Positions 1 to 8,916 of a DNA stretch of 64,000 bases are shown in pieces. The translations under genes and the position numbers were made by a program. Origin of the DNA: a bacterium (lineage in GTDB: Bacteria; Bacillota; Clostridia; Lachnospirales; Lachnospiraceae); NCBI GenBank assembly GCA_030524675.1, contig JAUNGE010000001.1, positions 62,001-126,000 on the forward strand, in the 5' to 3' direction. Within the stretch, counting starts at the first letter, position 1. Every line of letters starts with the position of its first letter. A model generated the notes under the pieces. The model saw only the letters and a program-made list of their open reading frames with translations. It was not told the DNA's origin and ran no database searches.

Positions 1-104
1 GCAATCACAGAGCCGATACCAATGATAATGCCGAGCATGGTCAGGAAAGAACGCATCTTATTGGCACGGATTGCCGAAAAGGCCATACTGATATTTTCAA
101 ACAT
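1..104 (-). CDS. MacB/FtsX-like ABC transporter permease, N-terminal fragment (runs off the window)
   Basis: Only the first 34 or so codons lie in the window. They encode [16 protein letters not shown] followed by a hydrophobic segment (SFLTMLGIIIGIGSVI), the usual first membrane helix of MacB-type permeases and very like the start of the complete permease at 46588-47766. The ATG at 104 lies inside the end of the ATPase gene: ATGTTTGA is shared, an 8-base overlap typical of coupled translation. An AGGAGGAGACAGCAC ribosome site precedes it. Family members work with a cytoplasmic ATPase and a membrane-anchored adaptor to export peptides or small toxic compounds. The substrate cannot be told from this fragment. 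Confidence 0.85.
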   Translation of the reverse strand, partial: MFENISMAFSAIRANKMRSFLTMLGIIIGIGSVI

Positions 105-885
105 GTGCTGTCTCCTCCTTTTTCTCCACTTTTTTGGCAGTATCGATGGACTGCTCCAGCGATTCCAATGTCTCTATCCACTCGCCCTGCTCATTTCTTC
201 TCTTGTCGCTTTGAAGCCGTCCGTCCCGAAATCGCAGAATCCGGTTTGTAAATTCAGCAATGTCCTCCTCATGTGTGACAACCACAACCGTCGCTCCTTC
301 TCTGTGAAGCGCAGTGAACAGTTCCATGATTTCCACAGAAGCGGCCGTATCCAGATTTCCGGTTGGCTCATCCGCGAGAATCAGCGGCGGCTCATTTGCC
401 AGTGCCCTGGCAATCGCTACTCTCTGTCTCTGTCCTCCGGAAAGCTCATTCGGCTGATGGTCATAGCGCGCTGAGAGCCCTACCTTATCCAGAAGTTCCA
501 TCGCCCGCTTGCGCCGCTGCCGTTTGGAAACATGCGCATACGTCATCGGCAGCTCCACATTTTTCAGGGCAGATGTTCTGGAAATCAGATTAAAGGATTG
601 GAACACAAAGCCGATTTTGCGGTTACGCACAGCAGACAGCTCATCCGGCGACAAGTCCGCCGTCTCCACCCCGTCCAGATAATAATGTCCTAACGTCGGG
701 CGGTCTAAACACCCTAAAATATTCATCAGAGTCGATTTTCCGGATCCAGACTGCCCCATGATGGCAACAAATTCCCCTTTTTGAATCGTCAGATTGATAT
801 TGTAGAGACCGATTACCTTGATGGCACCTGTATCATAGACTTTTCCCAGATTTTCAATCCGAATCAGATCTTCTGTCTCATTCAT
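97..885 (-). CDS. ABC transporter ATP-binding protein, MacB/LolD type
   Basis: A 262-residue ATPase with all nucleotide-binding motifs: Walker [10 protein letters not shown] at about 44-52, Q-loop region VFQSFNL near 95, signature LSGGQRQR near 148, and Walker B LILADEP followed by TGNLD near 170. This set is typical of the LolD/MacB exporter class. The open frame reaches 951, but the ATG at 885 has GGAGG 7-9 bases upstream and begins at the family's normal start, so I use it. It lies between the adaptor gene (13-base gap) and the permease gene (8-base overlap) and powers that permease at the inner face of the membrane. The C-terminus (about 215-262) is charged and probably family-variable. 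The substrate is unknown. Confidence 0.93.
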   Translation of the reverse strand: MNETEDLIRIENLGKVYDTGAIKVIGLYNINLTIQKGEFVAIMGQSGSGKSTLMNILGCLDRPTLGHYYLDGVETADLSPDELSAVRNRKIGFVFQSFNLISRTSALKNVELPMTYAHVSKRQRRKRAMELLDKVGLSARYDHQPNELSGGQRQRVAIARALANEPPLILADEPTGNLDTAASVEIMELFTALHREGATVVVVTHEEDIAEFTNRILRFRDGRLQSDKRRNEQGEWIETLESLEQSIDTAKKVEKKEETAHV

Positions 886-898
886 TGGTGCCTCCCTC

Positions 899-2329
899 CT
901 ATTCTGCCGCCTGGCTCGCATCACTTGTCTCTGTGGCTGCCGCCTTTGCATCCGCTGCTGTTGTTTGTGCTGCCGCAGTTTCTGCCACGGCTGTCTCCTC
1001 GGCTGTTCCTGCCTCAGCTGTCTGCGGTACCGTCACAGGCATGCCCTCGGCGACGGCTGCCGGAGGATTCGGAAGATACAGCATGCCTTCTGTCAGGGCT
1101 TCCTCCCCAGCTGCAAAAATCTCTGTCTCAAAATCGCTCTCCACTCCTGTCGTCACCGCAAGCAGATGGATTTTTCCGTCCCTTACCACAGCAATCGAGA
1201 CGTTTCCGTCGGTATCCTGCACTAGAGAGGAAATCGGAACCACAAAGGTATCGTTCGCCTCTGCCAATGTGACTTTCGCTTTTGCTGTGATTCCCGCAAT
1301 CAGCCCAGAATCGTTTGAATCCACAGAGATGGTAATGGGGATGACACGCTCCGTGGAGCCATCTCCCTTCTCCTCACCAGTCGGAGAAATCCGGCTGACC
1401 ACGCCCTCAACCGTCTTCCCGTTCAAAATATCCGCAGAAATCACCGCCTTCTGTCCCAGTTTCACTTTTCCAATCGAGTACTCACTGACGCGGATGGAAA
1501 TTTGCAGTCGGTCCAGATTTTCAATGATAAACATAGGCTTCTCATCTTCCGTCTTGTCCGCGAAACGGCCGACTTTGGAGTTCACACGGACCACTGTGCC
1601 GGAAATCGGGCTGGTAATCTGCGTATTTTCCAGGTCCCTCTGCTTATTTTTTAGCTCGAACCGTGCATTTTCCACCTGCTGGCTGTCCACTGCACTTTCC
1701 TTGACGCGCCCGCCGGACACCTCATAGGAATCCACATCCTTCTGTGCAGCAGTCATCGCATGTTTCGCAGTTTCCCACTCCACATCTGAAATATCCCCCG
1801 CCTCATGGAGGATGTTGGCGCGCGTGGAGGCTTTCTTTGCCTCGTCGTAGCTCTGTACTGCTTTCTCATAGGCAGCCTGTCTGGCTCTCTGATTTTCAGC
1901 GCGGGCGGCCACAGCCAAATCATATGTATTCTGCGCCATCTCAATCTCTCTCTCCAGACTAGAAGAATCCAGAGTGGCGAGGAGCTGTCCTTTCTCCACA
2001 GAATCGCCCTCATTCACCACAATGTCAAGTACCTCAAGATGCAGGTTTGAGACGACATCCACACTGTCCGTGCCCGAGACTGGACCGCTCAGTGTGATAC
2101 TTTCCACCACACTGCCTTTGGAGAGCGGCTGCGGACTCACTGGCACAGCAGTCTCCTGGCTTCCTCCAAAAGCCCGCAGAATGAGCACTGCCAGTCCAAT
2201 CAGTCCAACTGCGCTGATAAGAAGCGGTTTCTTCTTCCACTTCTTTTTCTTCTTTTTTCCTCCTTTTGCTGGGAGTTCATCATTCAACACTTTTTGAAGT
2301 TCTTTATCAAATTCTTCTTTACTCTGCAT
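899..2329 (-). CDS. HlyD/MacA-type membrane fusion (adaptor) protein
   Basis: 476 residues. A lysine-rich cytoplasmic start (24-34) is followed by one membrane anchor (about 35-52). The extracytoplasmic part then has a lipoyl-like half (about 70-120), a helical hairpin rich in Ala, Glu and Gln (about 125-235), the second lipoyl half (ITSPISGTVVRV near 240) and beta-barrel domains. In MacAB-type systems this protein couples the permease to the extracellular side. The last 40 residues are an Ala/Thr/Glu low-complexity tail with no clear fold. This gene leads the exporter operon, 13 bases before the ATPase. Its ribosome site GAGAGGG sits next to a T7 run and can pair with an upstream arm (see the leader at 2338-2404), so translation may be regulated. 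Confidence 0.9.
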   Translation of the reverse strand: MQSKEEFDKELQKVLNDELPAKGGKKKKKKWKKKPLLISAVGLIGLAVLILRAFGGSQETAVPVSPQPLSKGSVVESITLSGPVSGTDSVDVVSNLHLEVLDIVVNEGDSVEKGQLLATLDSSSLEREIEMAQNTYDLAVAARAENQRARQAAYEKAVQSYDEAKKASTRANILHEAGDISDVEWETAKHAMTAAQKDVDSYEVSGGRVKESAVDSQQVENARFELKNKQRDLENTQITSPISGTVVRVNSKVGRFADKTEDEKPMFIIENLDRLQISIRVSEYSIGKVKLGQKAVISADILNGKTVEGVVSRISPTGEEKGDGSTERVIPITISVDSNDSGLIAGITAKAKVTLAEANDTFVVPISSLVQDTDGNVSIAVVRDGKIHLLAVTTGVESDFETEIFAAGEEALTEGMLYLPNPPAAVAEGMPVTVPQTAEAGTAEETAVAETAAAQTTAADAKAAATETSDASQAAE

Positions 2330-2337
2330 AAAAAAAT

Positions 2338-2404
2338 CCCTCTCATTTCCATGTATTTAGCAGCCAAACCTAAGTTTAGCTATTTATTGCATAGAACGAG
2401 AGGG
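2338..2404 (-). promoter_or_regulatory. Leader hairpin able to sequester the adaptor gene's ribosome binding site
   Basis: On the transcribed strand CCCTCTCGTT (2404-2395) is complementary to AATGAGAGGG (2347-2338), giving a 10-pair stem with one G-U. The 3' arm contains the ribosome site of the adaptor gene, whose ATG follows after ATTTTTTT. The loop is about 47 bases and holds a small AAAC/GTTT stem. The 3' arm followed by seven Ts also resembles an intrinsic terminator. Either translational masking or attenuation is possible. No known riboswitch class was recognised. Confidence 0.5.
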
Positions 2405-2512
2405 ACGCTTCCATTACTTCAAACTATTTTCCACGCACTCCTGTTTTTATAGAATCGCTCCGTTTCCTAACAGCAAGTACGCCTCGGCATACGTAAATGT
2501 AAGCATTTTTTG

Positions 2513-4894
2513 TCATTTTAAGCGGACCGGCATATCGGATGGATAATACCCGCACCCGTCATCCGACAGAAACTGTGCCAGCTGGGCATCCGCTTTTTCG
2601 TCGTGGACACCGTCCGGATTGACTTTTGCAAGCACATTCCCATACTCAAACACCAGGTCTGTCAGAACGCCATGATAAATCAGTTTGCATAAGAAAGGAT
2701 ACGGGTCCTCCCAACGGCACATATAGTAGGACTGAATATACACATAGTCCGTCTTGGCGTACTTCGCGAAAGTACAAAACTTATCCACACTCTCCACCAC
2801 ACTGGGATTTCCCCAGGAACCGGCAATATCCCCATAGGACTGAACGCTGCATGGAAACAGCAGTGTATCCGGATGCGAGCCGACAGCAATCACGCGGTAT
2901 CTTGGATTTTGCGCCAGTATGGCCCAGATGGCCTCGTTTCCATGATCCATCCCATCTGCAGCAAACCAGGTGTCATATTCTTGCTTTTCATGATTGAAAA
3001 ATCCGCAGTTTTTTACCGTAACCGGCGTCAGGCCAATCTGCCATGCCCAGTTTGTCACCGCGCTCATTGTCACTCCCATCACAGCTGCTGGAAAGAGAAA
3101 CATCACAAATGCCCTTCTTATATCCGGCTGCCACACTCTGGAAATGCCGAAGCACCCTGCAAAGAGCGCCAATGCGTAGACAAAATTGTAATAATTTCCG
3201 TCAATCTGGCTTAAATCAAACAGAATATAGAGGCTTCCAACAGACAGCGGAATCAGAATCCATGCCAGATACCATCCATCAGAAGGCTGCCGCAGGCGCC
3301 GTTTTTCTTTGTGCGGTTCATTCGCTGTTTTTGAGAACTGTCCCCATCTTCTTAAAATCAGCCAGAGAACGCCAAGAATCAGAAAGAACAGAAAAAGCAG
3401 TCCTCCCCAGGCAAAAATCACATGCGCCATATCCACTTTTTCCTCAGGGCAGAGAAACACACCATACAGTCTGCCAAGAAAGCGGTCCCATTTTTCGGCA
3501 AAGGAAAGGGAAACGGTGCGCAGGATTTCCTCGTCAATCTGCTCTGGAATCTCAAATGGATAGCGGATGGAAAAGCCTAGCTTTTGAAAGAGCGCTGTGT
3601 ACACAGAAGTAATCGGGACACCTGTCAGAATCCAGGTGCGCAAACATACGGCCGCCAGCTCCGCCAAAAACACTCCAATCAACCCGACATCATGCAGCTG
3701 GATGGAAAGGCGCAGTCTTTTACAGTACAGAAAATACAGAATACTCATGCCAAACACCGCACTGGAAAAGACGATACTGGTTGGTTTTAAGGTAAAACTG
3801 AACAGCAGCGCACAAAATGCCAGCACCAAATCGGAGGTCTTTTGCTCCTTCCAGTAACAGGACAGATAGTAAAACAGAATCAACTGCACGGCAAGCGTTG
3901 CCGCATCTGTCTTTGCTGAGACCGACATATTCATGACGGCGGGAACCGTCGAGAGAAGAAGGACTGCCAGGCGGGAAAAGCGCGCAGACATCCACTGCCT
4001 TGCTGTCATATAGAAAGCAAAGATGCCTGCAGCCGTGAAATAGACGCCAAATGCCAGAACAAATGCATGGGATGGCAGGCTGTTAAACGGAAGCAGTAAA
4101 ATCTCCATTGCCTTGGAGTAGGTGTATACTACGCCGAGAGTCCCCAGATTTTCATAGATTCCCCGTCCATTGTCCAGAATATACTCCGAACGAAGGCCAT
4201 ACCAGAGGGAGTCATAGTCCACCGTCAGATTCATTCTTCCCGCCTGAAGAAGAAACAGTGTGATAACCGCGGCGAACACAAACGCTTCCTCCCTGTTGAT
4301 AGTCCATCTGGAAACACACTGTATCATCTCCTGCTTTCTTTTGTGCGCGTCCCACAGAACCCACACCAAAAGCGGTATGCCGATACCCATCAGCGCAAGG
4401 ACCTGCTTTTTTGCACCTCCGATGTGAAAGGCGGAAAGCAGGCAGAACAGCAAAATGACAGAGACAGCGCCAAGAAGCGCATCCGCAAACACGGTTTTTT
4501 CCGTATTTTTCTGAAGGAGCGCATGTTTGCGCCCAAACAGATGCAGACGCTGCCATTTCCCAAGATAATATAAAAAGCAGAGATATACGGCAGCCGCAGC
4601 CATGGGGAGAAAGACAATATGAACCCAGCAGGAAACTGCCAAAAGCACCAAAAGCAGGCAAAGCCGCAGCCACGGATTCTTTCTCTCCAGAGCAAAAAAG
4701 AGCAGGCAGAAAACAAAAATAAGCTCCACAAAAAGTTCTGCCGTTTCTGGCTGCACAATGTGCCAGGATAAAGTTCCCACTCCGAACAGGCGCCAGGCGC
4801 TGTATGTGGTAAGCCCCAGAGACAGCAGTCCCATAAGCCCCAGCAGAGCCAAAACAGGAACTGGTAAATTGGATGGTTTTTTGCTGATTTTCAT
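2513..4894 (-). CDS. Large polytopic membrane protein, GT-C glycosyltransferase-like (paralogue of next gene)
   Basis: 793 residues with a dozen or so hydrophobic helices and a soluble C-terminal part (about 640-793). Near residue 226 an extracellular acidic motif (VDYDSLWYG, two Asp) follows a membrane helix, as in polyprenyl-phosphate-sugar dependent GT-C transferases. I infer, and cannot prove, that it transfers a sugar from a lipid carrier outside the membrane. It is about the same length as, and clearly homologous to, the upstream gene. Shared blocks include YDSLWYG, VVYTY, LPSH, KTD, LKPTS, GVP-TS and QSY-D-AGSWGN. Its ATG overlaps that gene's stop by ATGA, so the two are translationally coupled and may form a heterodimer or act in sequence. 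No other polysaccharide gene is adjacent. Confidence 0.75.
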   Translation of the reverse strand: MKISKKPSNLPVPVLALLGLMGLLSLGLTTYSAWRLFGVGTLSWHIVQPETAELFVELIFVFCLLFFALERKNPWLRLCLLLVLLAVSCWVHIVFLPMAAAAVYLCFLYYLGKWQRLHLFGRKHALLQKNTEKTVFADALLGAVSVILLFCLLSAFHIGGAKKQVLALMGIGIPLLVWVLWDAHKRKQEMIQCVSRWTINREEAFVFAAVITLFLLQAGRMNLTVDYDSLWYGLRSEYILDNGRGIYENLGTLGVVYTYSKAMEILLLPFNSLPSHAFVLAFGVYFTAAGIFAFYMTARQWMSARFSRLAVLLLSTVPAVMNMSVSAKTDAATLAVQLILFYYLSCYWKEQKTSDLVLAFCALLFSFTLKPTSIVFSSAVFGMSILYFLYCKRLRLSIQLHDVGLIGVFLAELAAVCLRTWILTGVPITSVYTALFQKLGFSIRYPFEIPEQIDEEILRTVSLSFAEKWDRFLGRLYGVFLCPEEKVDMAHVIFAWGGLLFLFFLILGVLWLILRRWGQFSKTANEPHKEKRRLRQPSDGWYLAWILIPLSVGSLYILFDLSQIDGNYYNFVYALALFAGCFGISRVWQPDIRRAFVMFLFPAAVMGVTMSAVTNWAWQIGLTPVTVKNCGFFNHEKQEYDTWFAADGMDHGNEAIWAILAQNPRYRVIAVGSHPDTLLFPCSVQSYGDIAGSWGNPSVVESVDKFCTFAKYAKTDYVYIQSYYMCRWEDPYPFLCKLIYHGVLTDLVFEYGNVLAKVNPDGVHDEKADAQLAQFLSDDGCGYYPSDMPVRLK

Positions 4895-7257
4895 TGTACT
4901 GCTCCTTTATAAAACTTGTATTCTCTTTGGATACGCTCCAGGTTTTCAGCTCTTGTGCCGTCTACGGCCTCCGGATTCCTCTCCCCCGCTTCTTCTCTTT
5001 CCTCTTCTCTCTCTGCCAGAGCTTTTGCTTCATCCAGCTGTACCTTTGCCAGCATATTTCCGTCTTCAAACAGGAAATCATCCAAAATGCCGCATGCCGT
5101 CAGTTCTGTCAAAAGCTGGTAGCTCTCCGAGGTTTCTGCCATCCAGTCTGCCTGTGCGTACAGATAATCCGTTCTGGCATATATAAGAAATTTGCTGAAA
5201 GTTTTCGCATCTGTCACCAGATTTTTGTTTCCCCACGAGCCTGCCACATCATAATAGGACTGTGTATTGCACGGAAAAGCGAGCATGGACGGATGCTCTC
5301 CTATCACAATCACGCGGGTTCTCTCATCAGCCGCCAACATATCCCATATTGTCCCGTTTCCACTCTCGCGCATTCTCTCTTCCTCCAATGCCTCATGTGG
5401 ATAATATCCCTTATTTTTCCAGGCAATCGGGGTGAGTCCAATCTGCCAGCTTGTGCTGGATACGGTACACAGAAGAAGATTCAGCGCAATCACAGGGACA
5501 GCCAGATGTTTTCTTCCCACTGCCATCCGGCACCCAGCCAGCAAAATCAGGAAATAATACAAATTATAGTAGTTTCCATCAATCTGCTTGAGCTGCCAAA
5601 AGCTCATAAGATTGGCCAAGGTCAGCGGAAAGAGTATCCACGCAAAATACCACGGCCCTCTTACCTGGTTTTCTTTTTTTTCTGCTGCTGTTCTTCCCTT
5701 TGTTTTTTTGCCTTCTGTTTTTGCATGTTCCAGTTTTGTGAGGACCAGCCAGGCAATTACCAGCACAATCACCAGCCCGCCCCATGCACACACGACATGC
5801 GCCATATCTGCCTGGTCCAGTGGACAAAACAGAAGCAGCAGGCTCCGCTTTCCCACCCGCGCCAGTTTTTCTGCCGGAGTCAGCGATGCTGCGCTGAACG
5901 GAACGCTCTCCACATTAAACGGATATTTCAGGGTAAATCCAAGTTTCGTGAAAAGACTGGTGAAGATGGAAGTAAACGGCACGCCCGTCAGGCGCACTGT
6001 CCTCGCGCAGACAGCAAACAGAGCGCCAAACACCAGCAGGCAGTATCCCCATTTTCTGCGCCTTCCCTCTGGAACCATGCGATGGCGCAGAAAATACAGA
6101 ACGCTCATTCCAAAAGCGGCGGTTCCAAACAGAAGGCTGGTCGGTTTCAAAGTCCAACTAAATACCAGACTGCATCCAGCCAGAAGAAAATCCTGAAGAG
6201 ACCGGCGTTTTAGATAACGCACCAGATAATACATCATCATGACCTGAAACAGAAGCGTGATGGTGTCCGTCTTGACAGAGATTGTCAAATTCATCACAGC
6301 AGGCATGGAAGAGAGCAAAACAGGAACGAGAAGCGCAGTTTTTTTGTCCGTCAGTTCACAGGCTGTCAGATAAGCGGCATATAAAAGCTGTGCTGCAAAC
6401 CAGATACCAAAAAATGCCAGGTAACTGTGCGACGGCAGGTTGGAGAGCGGAAGGGTCAGGATTTCCAGCCCCTTCGGGTATGTGTAGACCACGCCCATAC
6501 TTCCAAGGTCCTCATAGACGCCGCCCCCATTATTTAAAATGTACTCTGCGCGCACGCCGTACCAGAGACTGTCAAAATCAAGAGAAATATTCATGCGGCC
6601 CACTTCTAAAAGCAGCATTGTTCCTATGACAGCAAGACAGAGCGCTGTATAGACAGAGTTTTTCCTTGCCAGCAGCGCCGTTTTGGCTTTTGCTGTCTGT
6701 TTTGCTGTCCGTTTTCCCGTTTTCCACAGACTTCCCAGTCCGTATCCAAAGACAGGGATGCCGCTTATCAGTACAAATTTTTGGAGAAATTCGATATCTC
6801 CCACACCTACAGCGGAAAATCCGCAAAACAGCACAATGAGGCTGGAATACCCAAGCAGACTGTCTGCCAGAAGCGGCGAGGAGACTGACAGCTTAAACAT
6901 ATGCCGCGCCATTCTTCCCAGCAGGCAGGCGTACACCAGATAGAGCAGTGTCAGCAGCGCCGGCAGCAGCACGACATGGAGATAACAGAATATAAGGGTC
7001 ACAGACACAAGAAGGCAGACACGTTCTGCTTTTTTTGTGTAATACAAAATGGCAAACAAAAGCAGGAACAGCACCCCCATCTCCATCCACAGCAGATGCG
7101 TTTCCGGCTGGAGAGCAGTCCAGTGAAGCGGCCCAGGCCCAAGGAGCCAGACAGCGGCAAATATGGCAAGAATCCAGAGGATGCCTTGAAGCACAGCAGG
7201 CAGTATGGCTGGATTTTTCTGAGAACGACGAGACGTTCTGCGATATGATGTATTCAT
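4891..7257 (-). CDS. Large polytopic membrane protein, GT-C glycosyltransferase-like (tandem paralogue)
   Basis: 788 residues, the upstream member of the tandem pair. It has many membrane helices, an acidic loop motif LDFDSLWYG in the position expected of GT-C enzymes, and a C-terminal soluble region with the QSYYDVAGSWGN block shared with its partner. A charged Glu-rich stretch near the C-terminus (REEEREEAGER) is absent from the partner. The open frame extends to 7350, but the upstream codons lie in a repeat-rich leader. GGAG stands nine bases before the ATG at 7257 and only three before the ATG at 7263, so I choose 7257. The leader carries a hairpin repeat and a three-tier palindrome, which may affect expression. 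The donor and acceptor sugars are unknown. Confidence 0.75.
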   Translation of the reverse strand: MNTSYRRTSRRSQKNPAILPAVLQGILWILAIFAAVWLLGPGPLHWTALQPETHLLWMEMGVLFLLLFAILYYTKKAERVCLLVSVTLIFCYLHVVLLPALLTLLYLVYACLLGRMARHMFKLSVSSPLLADSLLGYSSLIVLFCGFSAVGVGDIEFLQKFVLISGIPVFGYGLGSLWKTGKRTAKQTAKAKTALLARKNSVYTALCLAVIGTMLLLEVGRMNISLDFDSLWYGVRAEYILNNGGGVYEDLGSMGVVYTYPKGLEILTLPLSNLPSHSYLAFFGIWFAAQLLYAAYLTACELTDKKTALLVPVLLSSMPAVMNLTISVKTDTITLLFQVMMMYYLVRYLKRRSLQDFLLAGCSLVFSWTLKPTSLLFGTAAFGMSVLYFLRHRMVPEGRRRKWGYCLLVFGALFAVCARTVRLTGVPFTSIFTSLFTKLGFTLKYPFNVESVPFSAASLTPAEKLARVGKRSLLLLFCPLDQADMAHVVCAWGGLVIVLVIAWLVLTKLEHAKTEGKKTKGRTAAEKKENQVRGPWYFAWILFPLTLANLMSFWQLKQIDGNYYNLYYFLILLAGCRMAVGRKHLAVPVIALNLLLCTVSSTSWQIGLTPIAWKNKGYYPHEALEEERMRESGNGTIWDMLAADERTRVIVIGEHPSMLAFPCNTQSYYDVAGSWGNKNLVTDAKTFSKFLIYARTDYLYAQADWMAETSESYQLLTELTACGILDDFLFEDGNMLAKVQLDEAKALAEREEEREEAGERNPEAVDGTRAENLERIQREYKFYKGAVQ

Positions 7258-7280
7258 AATCATTGTCTCCTGAAAGCGAA

Positions 7281-7324
7281 CGGAACGGACATACCGTGTG
7301 GCGCAGGCGCCACTATACATGAAA
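7281..7324 (+). repeat. Hairpin repeat, copy F (variant stem)
   Basis: Carries the flanks of the six-copy family: AACGGACAT at the 5' side and ACATGAAA at the 3' side. The central stem here is GTGGCGC/GCGCCAC rather than GCCTGC/GCAGGC. It lies in the leader of the minus-strand GT-C operon, in the orientation opposite to the gene. Confidence 0.6.
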
Positions 7325-7404
7325 GGCTGCTGCAAAAGCTCTTCCAACACAGAAGGATTTCTGTCAGTGACAGTTCTGTGTTTTCGTTACTTTTGGCAGC
7401 AGCC
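7325..7404. repeat. Three-tier nested palindrome between serS and the GT-C operon
   Basis: Outer arms GGCTGCTGCAAAAG (7325-7338) and CTTTTGGCAGCAGCC (7390-7404) pair with one bulge. Middle arms AACACAGAA (7346-7354) and TTCTGTGTT (7374-7382) pair perfectly. The centre CTGTCAGTGACAG (7361-7373) is itself palindromic. There is no clear T-run on either side, so a simple terminator is not the best reading. It could be a processing site or a leader structure for the GT-C operon, or a serS terminator that depends on another factor. Confidence 0.7.
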
Positions 7405-7457
7405 AATTCTGACAGGGATTTGTGTGCTGTTTTGCTCAATATGAATAAGAGCGCACA

Positions 7458-8738
7458 CTAACGAATTTCTGTCATGCCGCCCATGTATGGACGCAGCACT
7501 TCAGGAATTCTCACCGAACCGTCAGCCTGTAAATTGTTCTCCAGGAAGGCAATCAGCATACGCGGCGGAGCTACTACAGTATTGTTCAAGGTATGTGCAA
7601 AATACTTCTCACCGTCAGCACCTTTGACGCGGATTCTCAGACGTCTCGCCTGCGCGTCGCCGAGGTTGGAGCAGCTTCCCACTTCAAAGTATTTCTTCTG
7701 TCTCGGAGACCATGCCTCCACGTCAACGGATTTTACTTTCAGGTCAGCCAGGTCACCGGAACAGCACTCCAGAGTGCGCACCGGAATATCCATGGAACGG
7801 AACAAATCTACGGTATTCTGCCACAGTTTGTCAAACCACATCGGAGATTCCTCCGGTTTGCAGACTACAATCATCTCTTGCTTCTCAAACTGATGGATAC
7901 GATACACACCGCGCTCCTCGATGCCATGCGCCCCTTTCTCCTTGCGGAAGCATGGGGAATAGCTTGTCAGAGTTTTTGGAAGCTCTTCCTCTGGGGTTAC
8001 GGTATCAATAAACTTTCCAATCATGGAATGTTCGCTGGTACCAATCAGATACAAATCTTCGCCCTCAATCTTATACATCATCGCATCCATCTCAGCGAAA
8101 GACATAACGCCGTTCACTACGGCGCTGCGGATCATAAATGGCGGTACACAGTATGTGAATCCGCGGTTAATCATAAAATCACGCGCATAGGAAATCACTG
8201 CAGAATGCAGTCTCGCGATATCGCCCATCAGGTAGTAGAAACCGTTTCCTGCCACTCTTCCCGCTGCATCCAGGTCAATGCCGTGGAATTTGTCCATAAT
8301 CTCTGTGTGGTATGGAATCTCGAAATCCGGCACTTTCGGCTCTCCGTAACGCTGCACTTCGACGTTCTCGCTGTCGTCTTTTCCGATCGGCACGCTCGGA
8401 TCAATGATATTCGGAATCGTCATCATAATCTTTAAGATGCGCTCGCTGTACTCTTTCTCCTGTGCCTCCAACTCTGCCAGACGGTCAGCCATAGCCGTTA
8501 CCTGCTTTTTCACTTCCTCGGCTTCCTCTTTTTTGCCTTTTCCCATCAGAGCGCCAATCTGTTTGGATAATTTATTTCTCTGAGAACGAAGTTCGTCACC
8601 CTCTGCCTTTGCAGCACGATTTTTGGCATCCAGCTCAATCACTTCATCTACCAGCGGCAGCTTGCTGTCCTGGAATTTGTTCCGGATGTTTTGCTTTACA
8701 ATCTCAGGATTTTCTCTGACAAATTTTAAATCTAACAT
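7458..8738 (-). CDS. serS: Seryl-tRNA synthetase
   Basis: 426 residues, the usual length of class II SerRS. The N-terminus MLDLKFVRENPE and the following two-helix coiled-coil arm (about 30-100, which binds the tRNA long variable arm) are diagnostic. Motif 2 (PCFRKEKG and GVYRIHQFEK) and the motif 3 region (PPRMLIAFLENN) are intact. It charges tRNA-Ser, and also the Sec tRNA where present, in the cytoplasm. The ATG at 8738 is chosen because GGAGG precedes it and the protein begins as family members do, although the frame stays open to 8807. It is probably monocistronic. The leader contains hairpin-repeat copy E. I looked for a T-box AGGGTGGNACCGCG motif and did not find one. Confidence 0.97.
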   Translation of the reverse strand: MLDLKFVRENPEIVKQNIRNKFQDSKLPLVDEVIELDAKNRAAKAEGDELRSQRNKLSKQIGALMGKGKKEEAEEVKKQVTAMADRLAELEAQEKEYSERILKIMMTIPNIIDPSVPIGKDDSENVEVQRYGEPKVPDFEIPYHTEIMDKFHGIDLDAAGRVAGNGFYYLMGDIARLHSAVISYARDFMINRGFTYCVPPFMIRSAVVNGVMSFAEMDAMMYKIEGEDLYLIGTSEHSMIGKFIDTVTPEEELPKTLTSYSPCFRKEKGAHGIEERGVYRIHQFEKQEMIVVCKPEESPMWFDKLWQNTVDLFRSMDIPVRTLECCSGDLADLKVKSVDVEAWSPRQKKYFEVGSCSNLGDAQARRLRIRVKGADGEKYFAHTLNNTVVAPPRMLIAFLENNLQADGSVRIPEVLRPYMGGMTEIR

Positions 8739-8778
8739 AATGTTCCTCCACTTAAACTTTTTCATACGGCCAGCGCGG

Positions 8779-8824
8779 TAAACGAACATGCCTGCTGGTG
8801 CAGGCACTCTCCTACATGAAAATC
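8779..8824 (+). repeat. Hairpin repeat, copy E
   Basis: Reads TAAACGAACATG, then GCCTGC-TGGT-GCAGGC, then CTACATGAAAATC. It differs from copies A and C mainly in the loop and near the 3' flank. It lies in the serS leader, orientation opposite to the gene. Confidence 0.75.
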
Positions 8825-8858
8825 AAAGGTTTCGTGTTGACCTGCCTGAACTGTAACG

Positions 8859-8887
8859 ATTATACTACAGTTTTTTTGGGATGAAAA
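8859..8887 (-). promoter_or_regulatory. Probable sigma-A promoter of serS
   Basis: A perfect TATAAT (8859-8864 on the minus strand) stands about 120 bases upstream of the serS ATG. The -35 region (around 8882-8887) matches poorly, so the call rests on the -10 and on position. Confidence 0.45.
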
Positions 8888-8916
8888 GCCCATCATCCGA
8901 AAAAATCAGGGAAAAA

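Noticed and set aside
8739-8916. T-box for serS
   Set aside because: No AGGGTGGNACCGCG box or specifier arrangement was seen; the region is a short leader with a hairpin repeat.
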